64,000 nt of DNA, from positions 62,001 through 126,000 of the forward strand of contig NZ_VUYQ01000001.1 of the NCBI RefSeq assembly GCF_008711155.1, read 5' to 3'. The position numbers were made by a program, and so were the translations under genes. The stretch comes from Dechloromonas sp. CZR5 (lineage in GTDB: Bacteria; Pseudomonadota; Gammaproteobacteria; Burkholderiales; Rhodocyclaceae). How positions within the stretch are numbered: position 1 is the first letter of the stretch; every line of letters begins with the position of its first letter. Below are positions 16,171 to 28,232 of this stretch, piece by piece. Under the pieces are notes generated by a model. The model saw only the letters and a program-made list of their open reading frames with translations, was not told the origin of the DNA and did not search any database.

Positions 16171-17346
16171 TCAAAAAGCCGACAGACCTGTCTGGGCGCG
16201 GCCAAGGATCAGCGCATGCACATCGTGGGTGCCCTCGTAGGTATTCACCACCTCCAGGTTAACCACGTGGCGGATCACGCCGAAATCGTCCGAAATGCCG
16301 TTGCCACCGAGCATGTCGCGCGCCGTGCGGGCGATGTCGAGGGCCTTGCCGCAGCTGTTGCGCTTCATCATCGAGACGATTTCCGGCGTTGCGCTGCCGT
16401 CGTCCATCATGCGCCCGAGACGCAGCACGCCCTGGATGCCGAGGGTGATCTCGGTCTGCATGTCGGCCAGCTTTTTCTGGATGAGCTGATTGGCGGCCAG
16501 CGGCTTGTCGAACTGCCTGCGCTCCAGCGTGTATTGGCGGGCCGTGTGCCAGCAGGCCTCGGCGGCGCCGAGGGCGCCCCAGGCGATGCCGTAGCGCGCG
16601 GCGTTGAGGCAGGTGAATGGACCCTTGAGGCCATTCACCCCCGGCAGCCGGTTCTCTTCCGGGACGAAGACCTCATCCATGACGATCTCGCCGGTGACGG
16701 CGACGCGCAGCCCGACCTTGCCGTGAATGACCGGTGCCGACAGCCCCGTCATGCCCTTGTCGAGGATGAAGCCGCGGATCACGTTGTTGTCGTCCTTGGC
16801 CCAGACGATGAAGACATCGGCGATCGGTGCGTTGGAAATCCAGTTCTTGCTGCCCGATAGCTGCCAGCCGCCCGGAACGGCACGCGCCCGGGTCGACATG
16901 CTGCCGGGGTCGGAGCCGGAGTTGGGTTCGGTCAGGCCGAAGCAGCCGATCCATTCGCCCTTGCTGAGCCTGGGCAGGTATTTTTCCTTCTGTTCTTCGG
17001 AGCCGAACGCGAAGATCGGCAGCATGACCAGTGAGGATTGCACGCTGAGCATGGTGCGATAGCCGGAGTCGACGCGCTCGATCTCGCGGGCGATCAGGCC
17101 GTAGGAGACATAGTTCAGACCGGCGCCGCCGAACCTTGGCGGCAGGGTCGGGCCGAGCAGCCCCATGTCGCCCATGTCGCGGAAAATCGCCGGGTCGACC
17201 GTTTCGTGGCGGAAAGCATCGCGCACGCGCGGCTTGAGCGCCTTCTCGGCAAAGCTGCGCGCGGCATTGCGCACCTGGCGCTCGTCGGCGGCCAGCTGGC
17301 TGTCGAGCAGCAGCGGGTCTTCCCAGTTAAAGCTTGGTTTGCTCAT
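16171..17346 (-). CDS. gcdH: Glutaryl-CoA dehydrogenase (acyl-CoA dehydrogenase family)
   Basis: FAD enzyme oxidising and decarboxylating glutaryl-CoA to crotonyl-CoA in lysine, tryptophan and aromatic degradation. 391 residues. Features: [13 protein letters not shown] and [18 protein letters not shown] in the middle domain, and [20 protein letters not shown] near the end with catalytic Glu371. The [17 protein letters not shown] tail is the hallmark of this subfamily. Strong GAGGAGAGCGC leader. It stands alone on the minus strand downstream of proA, with a terminator-like hairpin between, so its electron acceptor and pathway genes are elsewhere. Confidence 0.93.
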   Translation of the reverse strand: MSKPSFNWEDPLLLDSQLAADERQVRNAARSFAEKALKPRVRDAFRHETVDPAIFRDMGDMGLLGPTLPPRFGGAGLNYVSYGLIAREIERVDSGYRTMLSVQSSLVMLPIFAFGSEEQKEKYLPRLSKGEWIGCFGLTEPNSGSDPGSMSTRARAVPGGWQLSGSKNWISNAPIADVFIVWAKDDNNVIRGFILDKGMTGLSAPVIHGKVGLRVAVTGEIVMDEVFVPEENRLPGVNGLKGPFTCLNAARYGIAWGALGAAEACWHTARQYTLERRQFDKPLAANQLIQKKLADMQTEITLGIQGVLRLGRMMDDGSATPEIVSMMKRNSCGKALDIARTARDMLGGNGISDDFGVIRHVVNLEVVNTYEGTHDVHALILGRAQTGLSAF

Positions 17347-17396
17347 GCGCTCTCCTCAGTTTGCTTTTTTTGTGCCGCCGGGCGGCTTTTTTGTGG

Positions 17397-17425
17397 GCCC
17401 GGGCTGTCCACGGGACAACCCGGGC
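17397..17425 (-). terminator. Hairpin after proA
   Basis: GCCCGGGCTGTCC (17397-17409) pairs with GGACAACCCGGGC (17413-17425), 12 of 13 positions, 3-base loop. It begins seven bases past the proA stop. On the minus strand no U-run follows. A second GC stem (GCCGCC...GGCGGC, 17374-17386) flanked by T-runs lies next to it, better placed for plus-strand termination. Confidence 0.5.
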
Positions 17426-17431
17426 AGGCGC

Positions 17432-18688
17432 TCAGGCGCGAACGTGCCCGTCGCCGAGTACTACCCATTTCTGGCTGGTCAAGCCTTCCAGGCCGACCGG
17501 ACCGCGGGCGTGGATCTTGTCAGTCGAAATGCCGATTTCGGCGCCCAGTCCGTATTCGAAGCCGTCGGCAAAGCGGGTCGAGGCGTTGATCATGACCGAC
17601 GCGGAATCCACCTCGCGCAGGAAGCGCATGGCCTTCGGATGGTTGTCGGTGACGATGGCTTCGGTGTGCTTGGAAGAGTACTGATTGATGTGGGCGATCG
17701 CCTCATCGATGCCGGCGACGACCTTGACCGAGATGATCGGCGCGAGGAACTCGGTGTAGTAGTCCTCGTCGGTGGCCGGTACGGCTTCCTTGACCAGGGC
17801 GCAGGTTTCCGGACAGCCGCGGATTTCCACGCCCTTGCCGGTCAGCATGGCGGCGATGGGCGGCAGCTGGGTTGCGGCGACGGAACGGGCGACGAGCAGC
17901 GATTCGGCCGTGTTGCAAGTGCCGTAGCGCTGGGTCTTGGCGTTCTCGACGATCTTCAACGCCTTGGCCGGATCGGCGTCGTCGTCGATATAGACGTGGC
18001 AGTTGCCGTCCAGGTGCTGGATCATCGGCACGCGGGACTCGGCGAGCAGGCGGGCGATCAGGCCCTTGCCGCCGCGTGGCACGATGACGTCGACGAATTC
18101 GCGCATGGTGATCAGCTCGCCGACGGCGGCGCGGTCGGTGGTGTCGACGACCTGCACCGCGTTGGCCGGCAGGCCGGCGAGCTGCAAGGCTTCCTGGATC
18201 AGGCGGGCGATGGCGCGGTTGCAATGGATGGCTTCCGAACCGCCGCGCAGGATGGCGGCATTGCCGGATTTCAGGCAGAGCGCGGCGGCATCGGCGGTGA
18301 CGTTCGGGCGGGCTTCGTAGATGATGCCGATGACGCCGAGCGGAACGCGCATCTTGCCGATCTGGATGCCGCTGGGGCGGAACTTGAAATCGCTCATTTC
18401 ACCGATCGGGTCGGGTAGCTTGGCGACTTGTTCGACGCCTTCGGCCATGTTGTCGACGCCCTTGTCGGTCAGCGTCAGGCGGTCGACCATCGCCGGCTCC
18501 AGGCCAGCGGCGCGGGCAGCGTCGAGATCCTGGGCGTTGGCGGCGAGGAGCACCGCCTTGTCGCGGCGAATGGCCGCCGCCAGCGCCATCAGCGCGGTAT
18601 TCTTCTCGGCCGTCGAAGCCGACGCCAGGCGGTGCGAGGCGGCACGGGCCTGGCGGCCGACGGTCCGCATGTATTCCTTGATATCCAT
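17432..18688 (-). CDS. proA: Gamma-glutamyl phosphate reductase ProA
   Basis: NADPH-dependent reduction of gamma-glutamyl phosphate to glutamate semialdehyde, second step of proline synthesis. 418 residues from ATG 18688 ([15 protein letters not shown]), the standard start; an upstream extension of 28 codons is not supported. Family features: [25 protein letters not shown], catalytic Cys in [13 protein letters not shown], and [15 protein letters not shown] [22 protein letters not shown]. proB is not in the window. Confidence 0.96.
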   Translation of the reverse strand: MDIKEYMRTVGRQARAASHRLASASTAEKNTALMALAAAIRRDKAVLLAANAQDLDAARAAGLEPAMVDRLTLTDKGVDNMAEGVEQVAKLPDPIGEMSDFKFRPSGIQIGKMRVPLGVIGIIYEARPNVTADAAALCLKSGNAAILRGGSEAIHCNRAIARLIQEALQLAGLPANAVQVVDTTDRAAVGELITMREFVDVIVPRGGKGLIARLLAESRVPMIQHLDGNCHVYIDDDADPAKALKIVENAKTQRYGTCNTAESLLVARSVAATQLPPIAAMLTGKGVEIRGCPETCALVKEAVPATDEDYYTEFLAPIISVKVVAGIDEAIAHINQYSSKHTEAIVTDNHPKAMRFLREVDSASVMINASTRFADGFEYGLGAEIGISTDKIHARGPVGLEGLTSQKWVVLGDGHVRA

Positions 18689-18715
18689 CGTTGTGATCGT
18701 GCGAGGTAAAGAGGC

Positions 18716-18721
18716 ATTATA
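18716..18721 (-). promoter_or_regulatory. Probable proA -10 element
   Basis: Perfect TATAAT on the minus strand, 28 bases before the proA ATG. The -35 region 17-18 bases upstream (GAAGTT) is poor, so strength is uncertain. Confidence 0.4.
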
Positions 18722-18801
18722 GCCAGACAAATTAGAGGGAACTTCTGGAACCGGGTAAACTCTTATCCGCAACGAATTTAGGGTTATCCATCGAGGAACA
18801 G

Positions 18802-19047
18802 ATGGCAGAAAAATTGATACTGCCGGCCGAGGTCAAGGTCTGTGCAACTTGCAGCTACTGGGATGGCGAACGCCAGGTGGATGCGGAAATGAAACTGGTG
18901 GTGGTTTCCGATGAATGCGAGGGCGAGTGCCTGGTGCAGGAAAAGACCAAGCCGGGTCTTCATGACGTGCGTCAGGAATGCTCCTGCATCTGGGAAGATA
19001 TCGGTCCCGACACACCGGCCGAACCATCCGATCCGTCAGGACAATAG
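18802..19047 (+). CDS. Small cysteine-rich protein, unknown function
   Basis: 81 residues, no signal peptide. Six cysteines at 14, 17, 39, 43, 60 and 62 (CATC, CEGEC, CSC) suggest a zinc or iron-sulfur site. Acidic overall, with a Pro/Ser/Asp tail. GAGGAACAG before the ATG at 18802 supports translation. Divergent from proA and convergent with holA. I do not recognise the family. Confidence 0.72.
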   Translation: MAEKLILPAEVKVCATCSYWDGERQVDAEMKLVVVSDECEGECLVQEKTKPGLHDVRQECSCIWEDIGPDTPAEPSDPSGQ

Positions 19048-19086
19048 GCGGCTCAATCGGGTTTGCCGGGGGCGAGCTTGGAGGGG

Positions 19087-20097
19087 CTAAATCCGGGCCG
19101 CCGTGAGGCGCAGTCCGAGGCGCAGGAATTCTTCCCAGACATTGCCGTGCCCGATGCCCTTGACCAGACGGTCAATCTTGCCGGCGTGCCGGAGCGCTGC
19201 TTCGAGCGCAGGGCTGTTCAGGCGCTGCAGTGCCTTCTTGACCGGCACGGCACGCGGTCCCCATACCTTGGCATCCTTGAGTAACTGATCGACCGGTCTT
19301 CCGGCATCCATGCCGGCGCGAATGACGGTCAGCGCCCGGATTTCCTCGCTCATTGCCCAGAGCACCAGCGGCGGTGCCTCGCCTTCCTGCATCAGGCCGT
19401 CCAGCGTGCGGGTCAGGCGGCCGATGTCGCCGGCCAGCAGGGCTTCGCGCAGTCCTTCGATATCGTAGCGGGCGACGTTGAGCACGGCGTCGCGAATCTG
19501 GGCCATGCTCAGTTGGCCGGCCGGGTAGAGCAGCCCCAGCTTCTGGATTTCCTGGTGGGCGGCGAGCAGGTTGCCTTCGACCCGTTCGGCGACGAATTTC
19601 AGGCTTTCCAGGTCGGCGCTCTGCTGCTGGCGGCGCAGTCGGCCGGCGATCCAGCCGGGCAGTTCGGCCAGCGGCGGCGCGTTGAGCTTGAGCGCGACGC
19701 CGGCATTGACCAGTGCGGTGAACCAGGCGGCCTTTTCCTCGCGCCAGTCGAGTTCGGGCAGGGTGATGAGCAGCATGTTGTCCGGCGACAGGCTCTGACA
19801 CCATTGCTGCAGCGCCGCGCTACCTTCCTTGCCCGGCTTGCCGGTCGGGATGCGCAGGTCGATCAGTTTCTTGTCGCCGAACAGGGACATGTTGCCGCCG
19901 GCGGCCAGCAGCTGGCCCCAGTCGAACTGCGGCAGCACGGTAAGCACTTCGCGTTCGCTGTAGCCCTGCTGGCGGGACCGGGCGCGGATGGCGTCGGCCG
20001 CTTCGAGGACGAGCAGCGGCTCGTCGCCGTACAGCACGTAGAGCGGCCGCAATTCCCTTTCGAGATGCGCAGCGAGCTGTTCGCCCTTGAGCAGCAT
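19087..20097 (-). CDS. holA: DNA polymerase III delta subunit HolA
   Basis: Clamp-loader subunit that opens the beta sliding clamp. 336 residues, normal length. Recognised by PLYVLYGDEPLLVLEAADAI, the NMSLFGDKKLIDLRI segment, LLAAHQEIQKL and DVLNVARYDIEGL-like VLNVARYDIEGLREALLAGD. Start ATG at 20097 shares one base with the lptE stop (TAATG). The order leuS-lptE-holA on one strand is a common proteobacterial housekeeping operon. Confidence 0.95.
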   Translation of the reverse strand: MLLKGEQLAAHLERELRPLYVLYGDEPLLVLEAADAIRARSRQQGYSEREVLTVLPQFDWGQLLAAGGNMSLFGDKKLIDLRIPTGKPGKEGSAALQQWCQSLSPDNMLLITLPELDWREEKAAWFTALVNAGVALKLNAPPLAELPGWIAGRLRRQQQSADLESLKFVAERVEGNLLAAHQEIQKLGLLYPAGQLSMAQIRDAVLNVARYDIEGLREALLAGDIGRLTRTLDGLMQEGEAPPLVLWAMSEEIRALTVIRAGMDAGRPVDQLLKDAKVWGPRAVPVKKALQRLNSPALEAALRHAGKIDRLVKGIGHGNVWEEFLRLGLRLTAARI

Positions 20098-20633
20098 TAC
20101 TGGTCGTCGTCCTCGGCGTCCGGATTCTTCGGCTTGATGATGCTCAGCCGGCGCATGATCTGGTTGACCAGGTCGTTGTTCATGTCGCGCCAGAGCAGGC
20201 CTTCTTCCAGATCCTTGGCCAGCACGTTCGAGTCGTCGAAGGTGATGTCACGGCTCAGGTTGATTTCGTTGGCCGGAACCAGGACCTGCCCCTTCTGGTT
20301 GACGACGCGGAAGCGGTAGTCGAGTTGCAGGCGGTATTCGCGCACCCGGCCCTGGGCATTGACGCTGAGAATGGTCTTCTGTCGCGTGTCGCTCAGTTGC
20401 TGGAAGATGGCGTCGGCTTCCTTGGCCTCGTCGACGATGGTCGTGCTGCCGCTGGCCTTGATATAACGCTGCAACCAGATGTTGACCTCGGCCGTATCGG
20501 GCAGCGCGATATGCATCGTCTTGTACGGCAGGTTGCCGCTGCCCACCCCGCGCAGATGGAAGCCGCAGCCGGCCAGGGTAGCGGCGATGATCAGGGCGAG
20601 TAGCCCACGCGATAGCGGGCGCAGCAGCGGCAT
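20097..20633 (-). CDS. lptE: LPS-assembly lipoprotein LptE
   Basis: Outer-membrane lipoprotein that plugs LptD and helps insert lipopolysaccharide. 178 residues. Signal peptide with lipobox TLAGC (Cys23), followed by GFHLRG, the classic LptE start of the mature protein. The tail is acidic (NPDAEDDDQ). AGGAAACGCC precedes the ATG. It lies 9 bases after leuS and 1 base overlaps holA. Confidence 0.95.
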   Translation of the reverse strand: MPLLRPLSRGLLALIIAATLAGCGFHLRGVGSGNLPYKTMHIALPDTAEVNIWLQRYIKASGSTTIVDEAKEADAIFQQLSDTRQKTILSVNAQGRVREYRLQLDYRFRVVNQKGQVLVPANEINLSRDITFDDSNVLAKDLEEGLLWRDMNNDLVNQIMRRLSIIKPKNPDAEDDDQ

Positions 20634-20642
20634 GGCGTTTCC

Positions 20643-23321
<2,679 letters not shown>

Positions 23322-23503
23322 TCAGTCGGTGCCGGCAAAACTGCCGGAGGGCGCCTGCACTATGCCGTTTTCAGGCGAAAGCATAGGCCTCTCGCATGCC
23401 GGCATCGTGCCGAGCGCGATTGGGACTGGCTGGATTGACCGGGGGAGCGGTATTTCCGGCGCCTGCACGCGCAGGAAATACCTGGGGTTTCAGCGTCGCC
23501 CGG

Positions 23504-23854
23504 TCACGCCACTTTTTTTTGCGGGTACATGTTGTCCCAGGTGTTCTGCCAGTAGCGATAGGCATTCTGCGCCGCCACGAGCGACAGCATGGACATGCGG
23601 GTCTGGTGACGCCACATCCAGGACATTTGCGGGGCTGGGGTCAGGTTGTAGGACGGCGTATTGCCGACTTCATCCTCGACGATGGCCAGGAAGCGCTCGA
23701 CGCTCAGACCCCAGAATTCGGAGCCTTCCGACTTGCCGGTGAGGTATTCGGCCTCGCTGGCCGCGCGGCGCCACAGCTTGAGGGCGAGCTCATCGGAAAT
23801 CCCCGCCTTTCGGGCGACCCAAGGCAGGATCATGGGGGCGTTCATGCTGTTCAT
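23504..23854 (-). CDS. Conserved-looking small protein, unknown function
   Basis: 116 residues from the ATG at 23854, which has AAAGGAGAACACC upstream; the 27-codon ORF extension is rejected. Helical and soluble, with a notable aromatic region (MSWMWRHQTRMSMLSLVAAQNAYRYWQNTW) and the segment EGSEFWGLSVERFLAIVEDE. No signal peptide or catalytic motif is visible. It stands alone between leuS and an AT-rich intergenic region. Family not recognised. Confidence 0.7.
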   Translation of the reverse strand: MNSMNAPMILPWVARKAGISDELALKLWRRAASEAEYLTGKSEGSEFWGLSVERFLAIVEDEVGNTPSYNLTPAPQMSWMWRHQTRMSMLSLVAAQNAYRYWQNTWDNMYPQKKVA

Positions 23855-24205
23855 TGGTGTTCTCCTTTTACGTTGCGGCGGTAACCGCTTGTTAGCTAAG
23901 ACTGCCTTGTGGGCAAAAAGTTTTGTGCACTGCAATATTTTTCACAGTATAAATCCGTGCCTTGTTTTTTTGCGTGAAGTATTGCAAAGAAAGGCTGATT
24001 TTTTGTCGATCTGTCGCTTTTTTTGACGTAGCGCCGGGCCGTGTTTTGGGGGTTTGTGGGGGCTGATTTGATGATTTTTCGCTGGCTTCACATTTGTTGC
24101 TGTTTTGTTACTTACTCCTGACTGGTTGCTGACTGTCCCCTGACGATTTTTGTGACTGCTTGAGTTAGAGTCCTCCGCGGCAATTGAAAACAATCAGGGG
24201 GTTAT
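23855..24205. other. 351-bp AT-rich intergenic region between divergent genes
   Basis: Clearly less GC-rich than the surroundings, with T-runs near 23966, 24000 and 24020. It should contain the minus-strand promoter of the 116-residue protein and the plus-strand promoter of the PilJ-N-type gene. A TGAC repeat array lies at 24118-24158. No ORF with a ribosome site was found. Confidence 0.6.
24118..24158 (+). promoter_or_regulatory. TGAC direct-repeat operator upstream of the PilJ-N-type gene
   Basis: CTGACT at 24118, CTGACT at 24129, CTGACG at 24140 and GTGACT at 24152: three units at exactly 11-bp spacing and a fourth at 12. The array ends about 48 bases before the ATG. A possible -10 (TTAGAG, 24165-24170) lies just downstream. 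In-phase repeats ending at the -35 region suggest an activator binding one face of the helix. Which regulator binds is unknown. Confidence 0.5.
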
Positions 24206-25021
24206 ATGCGAATGCCGGGAATGCGTTGGATGCTGTTAGGAGTTTTGAGCTTGTGCGCGGCTGGGCCTGTTCTGGCTCAAGGGGTTCAGGCGGCCAAGCA
24301 GGCCGTTTCCCCGACGAAGGGGGAGGCCGTGGGGCGTCGCCTTGAGTTGGCGGATGATCTGCTGGAGCAGACGCAGCGGGTGTTCCGGTTGTACGTGCAG
24401 ATTTTGCTGGATGTCGAAGCGGAAAAGTCGCGTCTTCGCAAGGCCGAAGCCGTCGCGCTGGTTTCGGGAAATATCGACCGCTTGAGCAAGGAGCCGTTGG
24501 CGCCCGCCCAGCTTGCGCTACTGACCGAGTTGGACGCCATCTGGTCCGACATGTTGCGGCAGGTCGGTTCGACGCCAAGCAAGGAAGGCCTGGCGGCGTT
24601 GCTGCCGAAGAACGAGAAGCTGTTGGCGACCTCGGAAAAACTGGCGGATTCGCTGGCCTCCGATCAAAAGGGCAAGGCCGATGTGATGCACCTGATCGGG
24701 CGTCAGGAGATGCTGATCCAGCGAATCGCACGTAATTACTTTGTCTATCACGCGGGATACAAAACGCCTGCGGTCAAGGCGTCATTGCAATCGCTGCTCG
24801 ACCGGTTCGTGATGGTCGAGGAGCAGATGTCCGAGTTCGGCTCGTCCAATCCCAAGTTCAAGCAGCAGATCGAGCTGGCCAATGTGCAGGTTATCTTCCT
24901 GAAGAATCATGTGGCGGGTCTGGACGGGGCGGGCAAGGCGGAGTGGGAAAGCATGTCTCGCCTGGCAACGCGTTTGCGGGAGGCGATGCACGAACTCCGC
25001 CAGGTGGTCGAGAAAGGCTGA
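24206..25021 (+). CDS. Exported helical protein with type IV pilus chemotransducer (PilJ) N-terminal-like domain
   Basis: 271 residues. Signal peptide at 1-25 (LLGVLSLCAAGPVLAQ). The mature part is helical and resembles the PilJ/NarX-type sensing helix bundle, seen once or twice (RRLELADDLLEQTQRVFRLY; LIGRQEMLIQRIARNYFVY). There is no transmembrane anchor after the signal and no kinase or methyl-accepting domain, so this is a free periplasmic sensor module. CAGGGGGTTAT precedes the ATG. A strong terminator follows at 25075. Confidence 0.65.
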   Translation: MRMPGMRWMLLGVLSLCAAGPVLAQGVQAAKQAVSPTKGEAVGRRLELADDLLEQTQRVFRLYVQILLDVEAEKSRLRKAEAVALVSGNIDRLSKEPLAPAQLALLTELDAIWSDMLRQVGSTPSKEGLAALLPKNEKLLATSEKLADSLASDQKGKADVMHLIGRQEMLIQRIARNYFVYHAGYKTPAVKASLQSLLDRFVMVEEQMSEFGSSNPKFKQQIELANVQVIFLKNHVAGLDGAGKAEWESMSRLATRLREAMHELRQVVEKG

Positions 25022-25074
25022 TTGCTCTCGGTGCGAGGCAGCACCGTTTCCTCCGGGTAGATCGGGGTATTTCA

Positions 25075-25109
25075 ACAGAAGGCGCGGCGCGAGTCGCGCC
25101 TTCTGTTTT
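25075..25109 (+). terminator. Intrinsic terminator after the PilJ-N-type gene
   Basis: Perfect 12-bp stem ACAGAAGGCGCG (25075-25086) / CGCGCCTTCTGT (25095-25106) with an 8-base loop and a short T-run (TTT). Confidence 0.8.
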
Positions 25110-25207
25110 GAGGCAAGGGGCGGCAACGGCTCATGCGTCGGGGGCGGGGGCTGGTATCCTTCGTCCTTCTGTCCGCGCCCTGATGGCGACCCCCTAGTTC
25201 ATCCAAT

Positions 25208-27355
25208 ATGTCCGATCTGCTGAATAACCTGAACCAACCGCAATTGCAGGCGGTTACCCTGCCGTCCGTCCATGCGCTGATCCTGGCCGGAGCCGGCAGC
25301 GGCAAGACGCGCGTGCTGACGACGCGCATCGCCTGGCTGATTTCCACCAGCCAGGTCGGGCCGCACGGCGTGCTGGCCGTGACCTTTACCAACAAGGCGG
25401 CCAAGGAGATGACGGCGCGCCTGTCGTCGCTGGTGCCGATCAACGTGCGCGGCATGTGGATCGGCACTTTCCACGGCCTGTGCAATCGCCTGCTGCGTGC
25501 CCATTATCGGGAGGCCGGGCTGCCGCAGACCTTCCAGATTCTCGACTCGGCCGACCAGCTGGCCATGGTCAAGCGCCTGCTCAAGAACCTGAATATCGAC
25601 GACGAGAAGTATCCGCCGCGCGAGCTGTGCCACTTCATCAATGCGCACAAGGAGCAGGGCGTTCGCGCCGGGCAGGCCCAGGTTTACGACAACTACACGC
25701 AAAAGCGCGTCGAGATTTACGCCGAGTACGAGGCGCAATGCAATCGCGAGGGGGTGGTCGACTTCGCCGAGCTGCTCCTGCGCTGCTACGAATTGCTGCA
25801 GCGCAACGAACCTTTGCGCGCGCATTACCAGCAGCGCTTCCGGCATATCCTCGTCGACGAGTTCCAGGATACCAACGTACTGCAGTACGCCTGGCTGAAA
25901 TTGCTGGCCGGGGGCGGGGCAAGCGTCTTCGCGGTCGGCGACGATGACCAGTCGATCTACCGTTTTCGCGGTGCCGAGGTCGGCAATATGCGGGATTTCG
26001 AACGGGAATATGCCGGTCCGAATATCATCCGCCTGGAGCAGAACTACCGCTCGCAGGGCAATATCCTGGCGGCCGCCAACGCCATCATCAAGAACAACCG
26101 CGAGCGTCTCGGCAAGAATTTGTGGACCGACGCCGGCGAGGGCGAGCCGATCCGTGCTTTCGAGGCCTATTCTGATCTCGACGAGGCGCGCTTCGTGGTC
26201 GAGGAGGTGCGCGAACTGGTGCGCGATGGCGTATCGCCGACGCAGATTGCGCTGCTCTACCGCTCGAACGCCCAGTCGCGCGTCCTTGAAAACGAGCTGT
26301 TCACCAAGAATGTGCCGTACAAGGTTTACGGCGGCCTGCGCTTCTTCGAGCGACAGGAAATCAAGCACGCGCTGGCTTACCTGCGCCTGCTGGGCAATCC
26401 GGACGACGACACGGCTTTCCTGCGCGTCGTCAATTTCCCGACTCGCGGCATCGGCGCCCGTTCGCTGGAAAACCTCCAGGCCACGGCGCACCAGATGAAT
26501 TCCAGCCTGTACAACGCCGCCGCCTCGCTGACCGGCAAGGCAGGCCAGACGGTGGGTGCCTTCATCCGGCTGATCGAAGCGCTGCGCACCGAAACCGAGG
26601 GCCTGCCCTTGCCCGAGATGGTCGAGCACGTCATCGAGAAATCAGGCCTCGCGCAGCACTACCGGACCGAAAAGGAAGGCCAGGATCGCCTGGAAAACCT
26701 CGATGAACTGATCAACGCCGCCGCCACCTTCGTCGACGACGAAGGCGCCATCGGCGAAGGCGGCGCACTGGTCTCCTTCCTGACCCTGGCGTCGCTGGAG
26801 GCCGGCGAGCATCAGGCCGGCGAGGGCCAGGAAGCGGTTCAGCTGATGTCGGTGCATGCTGCCAAGGGGCTGGAGTTCGACGTGGTGTTCATCACCGGCC
26901 TGGAGCAGGGCCTGTTCCCGCACGAGAACTCGGTCAACGAGGGCAAGGACGGGCTGGAGGAGGAGCGCCGGCTGATGTACGTGGCGGTGACGCGGGCGCG
27001 CCAGCGGCTCTACGTGTCCTGCGCCCAGACCCGGATGCTGCACGGCCAGACGCGCTATTGCATGCCCTCGTCCTTCCTCGACGAGATCCCGGAAAGCCTG
27101 ATGCGCAAGCTGAACAAGAAAGCCGAGCCGGCCTCGTCGGTACCGGCCTACGGGTCGTTCGGCGGCGGTTATGCCGAACCCGCCTCGGCGACCGGTCTGC
27201 GGGTCGGCCAGACGGTCGAGCATGCCAAATTCGGCGTCGGAGTCATCGTGTCGACCGAGGGGCGCGGTGCCGATGCGCGCGTGCAGGTCAATTTCGGCGG
27301 TGCGGCCGGCATGAAGTGGTTGTCGCTCGAATACGCCAAGCTGACACCGGTGTGA
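25208..27355 (+). CDS. uvrD: ATP-dependent DNA helicase UvrD/PcrA type
   Basis: Superfamily 1A 3'-5' helicase in excision and mismatch repair. 715 residues. Motif I AGAGSGKT (Lys33), Ia VTFTNKAAKEM, II VDEFQDTN, III GDDDQSIYRFRGA, IV LEQNYRSQ, V SVHAAKGLEFDVVFI and VI YVAVTRARQRLYVS. The C-terminal VGQTVEHAKFGVGVIV segment is the Tudor-like RNA-polymerase-binding domain of UvrD/PcrA. Family length is about 720, so it is complete. It stands alone with 36 bases to the next gene. Confidence 0.95.
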   Translation: MSDLLNNLNQPQLQAVTLPSVHALILAGAGSGKTRVLTTRIAWLISTSQVGPHGVLAVTFTNKAAKEMTARLSSLVPINVRGMWIGTFHGLCNRLLRAHYREAGLPQTFQILDSADQLAMVKRLLKNLNIDDEKYPPRELCHFINAHKEQGVRAGQAQVYDNYTQKRVEIYAEYEAQCNREGVVDFAELLLRCYELLQRNEPLRAHYQQRFRHILVDEFQDTNVLQYAWLKLLAGGGASVFAVGDDDQSIYRFRGAEVGNMRDFEREYAGPNIIRLEQNYRSQGNILAAANAIIKNNRERLGKNLWTDAGEGEPIRAFEAYSDLDEARFVVEEVRELVRDGVSPTQIALLYRSNAQSRVLENELFTKNVPYKVYGGLRFFERQEIKHALAYLRLLGNPDDDTAFLRVVNFPTRGIGARSLENLQATAHQMNSSLYNAAASLTGKAGQTVGAFIRLIEALRTETEGLPLPEMVEHVIEKSGLAQHYRTEKEGQDRLENLDELINAAATFVDDEGAIGEGGALVSFLTLASLEAGEHQAGEGQEAVQLMSVHAAKGLEFDVVFITGLEQGLFPHENSVNEGKDGLEEERRLMYVAVTRARQRLYVSCAQTRMLHGQTRYCMPSSFLDEIPESLMRKLNKKAEPASSVPAYGSFGGGYAEPASATGLRVGQTVEHAKFGVGVIVSTEGRGADARVQVNFGGAAGMKWLSLEYAKLTPV

Positions 27356-27391
27356 GGCGGGCGTGATGCCGCTGCCGGGATGGGGTGAACG

Positions 27392-28150
27392 ATGACTTTT
27401 GCCTGGTTCCTGAAAACGCTCTTGAGCACCCTGCTGCTGCCGCCGGGCAATGCCCTGGCCTTGCTGGCCCTGGCCTGCTTCCGCCGCCGCAAGCGCTGGG
27501 CGTTCGCGGTGGCCGTGTCGGGCGGCGTCTTGCTCTTGCTGCAGTCCCTGCCGCTGGTGGGAACGGCCTTGATGGGCACGCTGGAAGACCGCGCCGGCGC
27601 CTGGTCGCCGGACACCGCCGGGGCGCAGGCGATTGTCGTGCTGGGGAGCGGCCTGATCAGGCCAGTCGCCGAGTTCGGCGGTGAAACGGCCAATGAACGT
27701 ACGCTGGTTCGCGTCCGGCGCGCTGCGCAACTGGCGGGTGAGACGCAGTTGCCGGTTCTCGTCAGCGGCGGGCGTCCGCTCCCGGCGGTCTCGTCGGAGG
27801 CTGCCGCAATGGCCGCCGTCCTCGAGCACGAGTTCGGCGTGTCTGTGCGCTGGCGGGAAGAGGACAGCCTCGATACGCCGGGCAACGCCTCCTTGTCGGC
27901 ACGGATGCTCGCACCGGCCGGGGTGAAGCGCATCGTGCTGGTGACCCAGGCGTTTCACATGCCGCGCGCCCGCCTGCTGTTCGAGGCACAGGGGTTTGAC
28001 GTGATTCCGGCTCCGACCCATTTCGTCTCGAAGAATGGCGCCGGTTTCGAGGCACTCAGCCTTTTCCCGTCCGCGTCGGCGCTGCACAATTCCTATTACG
28101 CCCTGCACGAGTGGCTGGGCATCCTCTGGGTGCGCATTTCCGGCGGCTGA
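27392..28150 (+). CDS. YdcF/ElyC-type DUF218 membrane protein
   Basis: 252 residues. Two N-terminal hydrophobic helices (about 7-27 and 34-56) anchor a DUF218 domain (AQAIVVLGSGLIRP, LPVLVSGG, EDSLDTPGNASLSARML, IVLVTQAFHMPRARLLFEAQGFDV). In E. coli the ElyC member affects envelope integrity and peptidoglycan precursor metabolism; the activity of most members is unknown. It lies 36 bases after uvrD. Confidence 0.88.
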   Translation: MTFAWFLKTLLSTLLLPPGNALALLALACFRRRKRWAFAVAVSGGVLLLLQSLPLVGTALMGTLEDRAGAWSPDTAGAQAIVVLGSGLIRPVAEFGGETANERTLVRVRRAAQLAGETQLPVLVSGGRPLPAVSSEAAAMAAVLEHEFGVSVRWREEDSLDTPGNASLSARMLAPAGVKRIVLVTQAFHMPRARLLFEAQGFDVIPAPTHFVSKNGAGFEALSLFPSASALHNSYYALHEWLGILWVRISGG

Positions 28151-28232
28151 GAGCGATAGGCGGCGGCGTTGACGGTGGATGGATGGGCGGCGCGGTGATA
28201 CCCTCGCACTCTCGACTTCAGCGGAGATGACC

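Noticed and set aside
17374..17392. GCCGCC/GGCGGC stem followed by T-run, read as a plus-strand terminator
   Set aside because: Only one unpaired base separates the arms, so the usable stem is short, and no plus-strand gene precedes it; not called separately.
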